Shown piece by piece: positions 18,351 to 22,435 of a stretch of DNA of 22,435 nt. Numbering within the stretch: position 1 is the first letter of the stretch; each line of letters starts with the position of its first letter. Under the pieces are notes generated by a model. The model saw only the letters and a list, made by a program, of their open reading frames with translations, was not told the DNA's origin and did not search any database. Source of the stretch: Spirogloea muscicola (taxonomy: Eukaryota; Streptophyta; Zygnematophyceae; Spirogloeales; Spirogloeaceae); the NCBI GenBank assembly GCA_009602725.1, contig WELB01000172.1, forward strand, positions 142,371 to 164,805, in the 5' to 3' direction. Position numbers and translations under genes: made by a program.

Positions 18351-19788
18351 GTAGAGCCTCCAAGGTAGCCGTGCCCCGCTAAGCATGGGAAGGGCAGCCT
18401 AGCAGCTACTTCCGCTCTTTCCGAGCTGAAAGATGTTGATATGCATTGCCCTATACTGGAGGAGCTTATGTGCTGATCGCCGTCTTTCCGGCTTACGGGT
18501 GGTGACTAGGGGTAGACGGAACAGGCAGCCGAGATGGTCGCCACGTTTTCCAAATCCTTTGCCTACATCATTTTGTGGGCTTTCCACAGCCTTCGCTCCA
18601 ATCGTGGATTTTATGGCGACCGCGCTGCTCAGTAAGTTGTGCAGCCTCTTACATGCAGGACCTCCATACTGCTGGTCGCTACCAATCTTGAGCCCACACG
18701 CAGGACTGCCGTGCCCCCCCGATGGCCAAGGCCACTCTCAAACTTGACGTGGCCGCAACAAGGTGCTCCACTTACGCACTTTATGTTTATCAGGCAGTGG
18801 CGTGCACCAAATGCTGTTCAGATAGTGCCTAGGGCCTTCAGGTGATGATGACCTGATGCTGCGCCGGCTAGCCACATTTCTTGGCAGCGCAAGATTCCAA
18901 GGCAGGAGATAAGCTCACGTGCACAGAACCTCTGTATACTTGACTGCTCCTCGTTCCCATGCACATACACAAGCACAGCTCGCCAACAACCTCACCAACT
19001 ACCATTGTAATGAGGGCTTCTTATGACGTTCCGGGCTGAGGTAGTTGCCAATGCAAACTTCTGACAGCTTTGACGAGCCCTATATGGTTGTCTTGAGGCT
19101 AACCCGTTACAGCCAGGCTTGTATGCATATAAAAACAGAAAGTAGCCGTTTTGATGTACTTCCCATGTTCGGCGCTTGCAGGCAAGGCGGCCCTTAATTG
19201 GTCAAGGTGTGCATAGTATGATGTACTAGATGATCACCAAGCACGTGATCTCCACTTCATACATTCGTCAATACTACTGCATTACTCCCTATTTTTGGAC
19301 TGAGAAAAGGAGGGGCAGCACTATTGGATCTGTACATGCAGATGCTTTAAGGCATTTGCAAGCAAGTGTTCAAGCTCAATCTGAGAGTTCCAGCAGACGT
19401 TCATGTCGCATTCCCACGTCAGTCTACTGTTACTGGTCGAATTGCTGACTTAAGAACTGCTCACAAGTGCCTGACTGAACATGCTGACGTGCTACAATAG
19501 CAGATGTGACCATGTTGTGCATGACCAAGCAACTTGTAGCTCCATGGCAACGACTGACCTTTTGAAAAGAACTAGTCATCATCATCATTCTGTATAGCTT
19601 CTGAGCAGATAACAAGAACCTTTCATGAGGTTCTAGATTGTTCTAGTGCAACTGAGCCAGCTGCTCTCACAGCGTCACATCTAGAAGCTAAGGCCTGGTT
19701 CTACTTCAACCCATCCTCACTTGCAGTTTTCACTGACATGACCAACAGCACATTAAGACTCCGCTCCATCAGTACAACTAAAGCATTA
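18351..19788. other. Spacer between the duplicated genes; start of unit B
   Basis: No coding segment recognised. From about 18700 the sequence is the unit B counterpart of 14905 onward (3' flank of reductase copy B). 18351-18700 has no recognised counterpart. Confidence 0.4.
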
Positions 19789-21462
19789 CTACGGGACGAT
19801 GATGACAACTTTGCCAGTGGCGCGGCCCTTTAGAAGGTAGGCAATGCCATCTGAGGCCTTCTCTAGAGGATAAGGGCCTGTGGGGTCCAAAATGACTTTG
19901 AGTTCTCCCTTCTCAAAATATGGCGTCATCTTCTCCAGTTCTTCCCCCTTGAGGCTGGCCTGGATCTTCTGCACCGGCTCAGGAGCTCCAAAGTCGATGA
20001 TGGTAAATACCTTCCCGCCCTCCTTGATGATCTTGAGACCCTTGCTGGCCTCACCTGCACAGATAGTGGCGGCTGGCAGTGGGTCAGCTTGTATCACGGT
20101 ATTACAGATGTGCTGCAATAAACTGAGGCACAACGTATACATAAGGATCAAAGCTATCGACATATGACAAACAAAAGCTCAGGTCTGAAGGCCTTTTCGC
20201 TGTCTTACCCACGGCGTCAAAAACAAGATCATAGTCTGACAGGACCTCTTCAACCTTCTCAGTTTTGTAGTCAATCACGCGGTCAGCGCCAAGGCTTTTG
20301 AGGAGGTCATGCTTAGGCGCGCTGGCGCTCGTGGCAACCTCACCGGCCTTGAAGACCACCTTGGCCAACTGCACAGACTTGAGTGCACGGTAAGTAAGCA
20401 GCAGCCGCCCCAGCACGGCAACAAACGACCAACTACTAAGCACAGCTTGGTGCGTCAATCACCTCATCCGACATACTTTATGCCTGGACTCTTAAGCCCC
20501 AATTCAGTGGTCATGCCAGCTACACCGAGGGGGCGAAAAAATTTAGGCGTGGACCTGGATAGCAATGGAGCCGACGCCACCAGCACCAGCACTGATGAAG
20601 ACCTTCTGGCCTTCCTTCAGGTCAGCAGCTCGAAACACTTGCAGGGCTGTCATTGTGCCCACAGGGACAGCCACAGCTTCCACGAATGACATGTTCGAGG
20701 GCTTGGGGGCCAATGCAGCTTCCGAGATGAGTGCAAGCTCTGCCAAGCTGCCATTCGTGATCATCCCGTCCCAGCCGTAGACTTCGTCACCAGGCTTGAA
20801 CTTGGTCACACCATCACCGACCGCCTTGACAACGCCAGCAAGTTCCCACCCAGGCGTCCTCTGAGACTCAACAGCACAACCGAAGAGAAGGCATCAGTCA
20901 TCCATGAAAGCAACGTTCAGTAATGTGGCCGCGTGGACCTGCCAGCAGTGGCTTCATCACCACAAGCGTCACTGGGCGAAGCAGCACCCAGACGGTCGCA
21001 TTAGTCTCAGTGCACCGATTTCAGCTGCTGGTTTGTGCATGTCGGACGAGGACGCCCCTCGCTAAGCGTGGACAATACGAGCGATGATGGCATTAAACCG
21101 AGCACGAAGGTGGCAAGGCTCACGGGGAACGGCGCGTCGCCAGCAAGAAAACCCGTGATGACCATCTTGTCGACGGGGTTGAGCCCCGCGGCCTTGACCG
21201 CCACCAGCACCTGCTTGGGGCCCGGGCTGGGCGCCGGCAGGTCGCCGAACTTGAGCACCTCCAGCGGATCGCCCTTGTGCTCGTAGTACCAGCCCTTCAT
21301 GGAGTCGGTGGCGGGGGCCGCCATGCTCGCTGCGGGCGCGGCGATGCGGCGGAGGGGGCAGACGACGCGGCGGGGGCTGCGGAGCGAGGGCGCGCAGCGG
21401 AGGCGGGCGGCGGGCGCGACGGCGAAGGCGGCGGGCGCGGCGGCGGAGGCGGCGAGGAGCAT
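19789..21462 (-). CDS. Medium-chain reductase, quinone/alkenal oxidoreductase-like, copy B (4 exons, 356 aa)
   Basis: Exons (minus): 21462-21124, 20860-20555, 20368-20209, 20054-19789; GT-AG, in frame to TAG. Same family and intron positions as copy A. The N-terminus, MLLAASAAAPAAFAVAPAAR then RCAPSLRSPRR and CPLRRIAAPAAS, is rich in Ala, Ser and Arg with no acidic residue and looks like a chloroplast transit peptide of about 45 residues before MKGWYYEHKGDPLEVLKFGD. Seen further: AGLNPVDKMVITGF, FKPGDEVYGWD, AGAGGVGSIAIQLAK (GAGGVG about 205-210), SLGADRVIDYK, LKIIKEGGKVFTI. PGWELAGVV has Trp where copy A has Val. Likely a stromal NADPH-dependent reductase of reactive carbonyls or quinones, by family; substrate not shown. 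Confidence 0.87.
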
Positions 21463-21495
21463 GGCCAGGAGTGAGGAATGTGGTCCGGGGGCCAG

Positions 21496-21505
21496 CCTTT
21501 TGTAG
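21496..21505 (-). promoter_or_regulatory. Possible TATA-like element of copy B
   Basis: On the minus strand CTACAAAAGG lies 34-43 bases before the ATG of copy B, after a C/T-rich stretch. The distance would leave a very short leader, so this is tentative. Confidence 0.2.
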
Positions 21506-21531
21506 GGGGGAGGAGGGAGGGAGGGAGGAAA
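21505..21531 (+). promoter_or_regulatory. G-rich tract upstream of reductase copy B
   Basis: Plus strand GGGGGGAGGAGGGAGGGAGG has repeated G runs with one- or two-base loops, compatible with a G-quadruplex, and corresponds in position to the tract at 17989-18020 upstream of copy A. Confidence 0.35.
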
Positions 21532-21567
21532 TCTTGTGGGTGTTGAGAAAAATGGAAGGCCAAAGTG

Positions 21568-21642
21568 GCCAGATACGACGGCAAGCACATCAAATGACGT
21601 ATTACCCACTGCAAATCGACCAGCTCAGTAACCACGGGTCAG
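21568..21642. repeat. Dispersed repeat, second copy of the 4484-4560 element
   Basis: Shares GGCAAGCACAT, AATGACGTA and an identical CTCAGTAACCACGGGTCA with 4484-4560. The left arm of the inverted repeat is diverged here (CGACCAG rather than GACCCG). A shorter relative, GTGGCCAAGTACAGAGGCAA followed by GCACGTC, is at 12694-12719. Confidence 0.6.
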
Positions 21643-21741
21643 AACACAGAACATCGCTTTTCATGAATCACATAGAACAAATAGATAAACGATGGCTGAT
21701 CTCGAACCGCACATTCAAAAGCCCTCCTGCAGCGAACCAGA

Positions 21742-21795
21742 AAGTGCTCCCCATTGAGGATAGGGGCTGGAAAAGCCAGCCCAAAAAAGAATAGC
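21742..21795 (+). repeat. Hairpin module copy
   Basis: CCCCATTGAGGATAGGGGCT then GGAAAAGCCAGCCCAAAAAA is a further copy of the module seen at 13767-13830 and 14780-14822. The core GGCTGGAAAAGCCAGCC has a stem GGCT/AGCC or longer. Confidence 0.65.
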
Positions 21796-21974
21796 AGAGT
21801 ACGCGAAGGTGGCCAGGGGAAGCGCTAAGGAAAACAAGCACACAAAGAAACCAAGCAAAGCAAAGAAGCAAACCAGAGCTCGCCCAGCTTTCCGGAGGGA
21901 GGGAATCCATCAAGCGGCTGCTGATATTAAAAAATCGGCTGTACACTGCCAGCCAGATGCATACAGGTGTTCAT

Positions 21975-22435
21975 GACGGAGCCGTAGGCTAGGCAGACAG
22001 GGCGCCCTCAATACCCCGAGTCAGCAGTAGGAAGTCAGATGAGCTGAGGGGAGGAAGAGCAACCCCGCTGCGCAAACCAGAGGCTGCTGCAAGGGCGCGA
22101 CCAGCCCGGCGATGCAAAGCAATCGCCTGGGACCGCTGTAGGGACATAGACAAGCGCATACGGTAGCAGTACACAAGACCCAAAGGCACCGAGCCACCGG
22201 GAAGGCTGCACCCCGTTCCCGGCGCCGCTGGTCAGCTTGAGAGGCCAGCAGCGAAAGTAACGAGGACCACTGACCCCCGTAACACCCGTGGATGTCTATG
22301 GCCAGGGGGTAAAAGGTATCACCCGCCGGGTGGTCCTTGTACTTGTTCAACTTCTTCTGTTCGGCCACCTTCACAGCATAGCCGGTCTCAGAAGTAATGG
22401 GGCCCTTCGTCCGGAAGCTGTCGGTTAGGACGACG
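21975..22435 (-). pseudogene. Retrotransposon-like polyprotein, C-terminal fragment, runs off the window
   Basis: On the minus strand from the right edge: VVLTDSFRTKGPITSETGYA, KYKDHPAGDTFYPLAIDIHG, SLLSLLASQADQRRRERG; after a frame change near 22190, MRLSMSLQRSQAIALHRRAG and SSDFLLLTRGIEGA to a stop. It is collinear with the 13965-14600 copy (VVTTDSFASSS, KYSDHPVGHEFVPVAVNVHG, LAVSMQRSLAFAVHLRAG, FSDLHLLSRG) but clearly diverged, so it is a different, probably older or separate insertion. The upstream reverse transcriptase part would lie beyond the window. Confidence 0.55.

Larger units (their letters stand above)
18700..21540 (-). repeat. Tandem duplication, unit B
   Basis: Counterpart of unit A (14905-18020), same orientation. 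Exons 2, 3 and 4 of the contained gene have exactly the same lengths as in unit A (306, 160, 266 bases) and introns are recognisably related, for example GTGGCC...CCAGCAGT..CTCATCAC-like sequence in intron 1. Confidence 0.8.

Noticed and set aside
16334-21462. The two reductases as one gene with a repeated domain
   Set aside because: Each copy has its own start region, stop codon and complete four-exon set, with about 2 kb of non-coding sequence between.

Overview
The window looks like nuclear DNA of a photosynthetic eukaryote, most likely a green alga. All recognisable genes are split by spliceosomal introns of about 100-320 bases ending in (T/G)CAG. The gene set is plant-like: a VMP1/KMS1 membrane protein, a plant-type GH5 beta-glucanase with fascin-like repeats, and a plastid-type alkenal/quinone reductase pair. 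GC-rich islands with (GCC)n tracts lie at gene starts. No bacterial operon, CRISPR array, tRNA or rRNA was recognised.

Layout, left to right. 1-400 (minus) is a frameshifted C-terminal fragment of a non-LTR retrotransposon-like polyprotein; 401-530 is an inverted piece of the repeat sequence that accompanies this family. 1370-3955 (plus) is an eight-exon VMP1/KMS1 gene. 4484-4560 holds a repeat with a perfect inverted repeat, and 4740-5310 a GC-rich island. 5493-7298 (plus) is a five-exon aldo/keto reductase whose catalytic His position carries Tyr. 7821-9174 holds weakly supported minus-strand coding pieces with Ala/GCC-rich sequence and one N. 9722-12654 (minus) is a nine-exon GH5 glucanase with five N-terminal fascin-like repeats; a further candidate exon lies upstream (12807-13155). 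13320-14905 is a mosaic of retroelement fragments and hairpin-bearing short repeats. 14905-18020 and 18700-21540 are two copies of a tandem duplication, each with a four-exon medium-chain (quinone/alkenal) reductase on the minus strand. From 21568 to the right edge are more repeats and a further retroelement fragment.

The genes do not form one pathway. The aldo/keto reductase and the two quinone/alkenal reductases could all act on reactive carbonyls, but nothing in the sequence links them functionally. The paralogue pair is the clearest biology: downstream copy B has a plastid-transit-like leader, copy A has no in-frame Met for one. Exon boundaries were chosen by GT-AG sites, frame continuity and family conservation. 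Every multi-exon model given closes in frame, but none is backed by transcript data. I did not find a convincing new multi-gene system.
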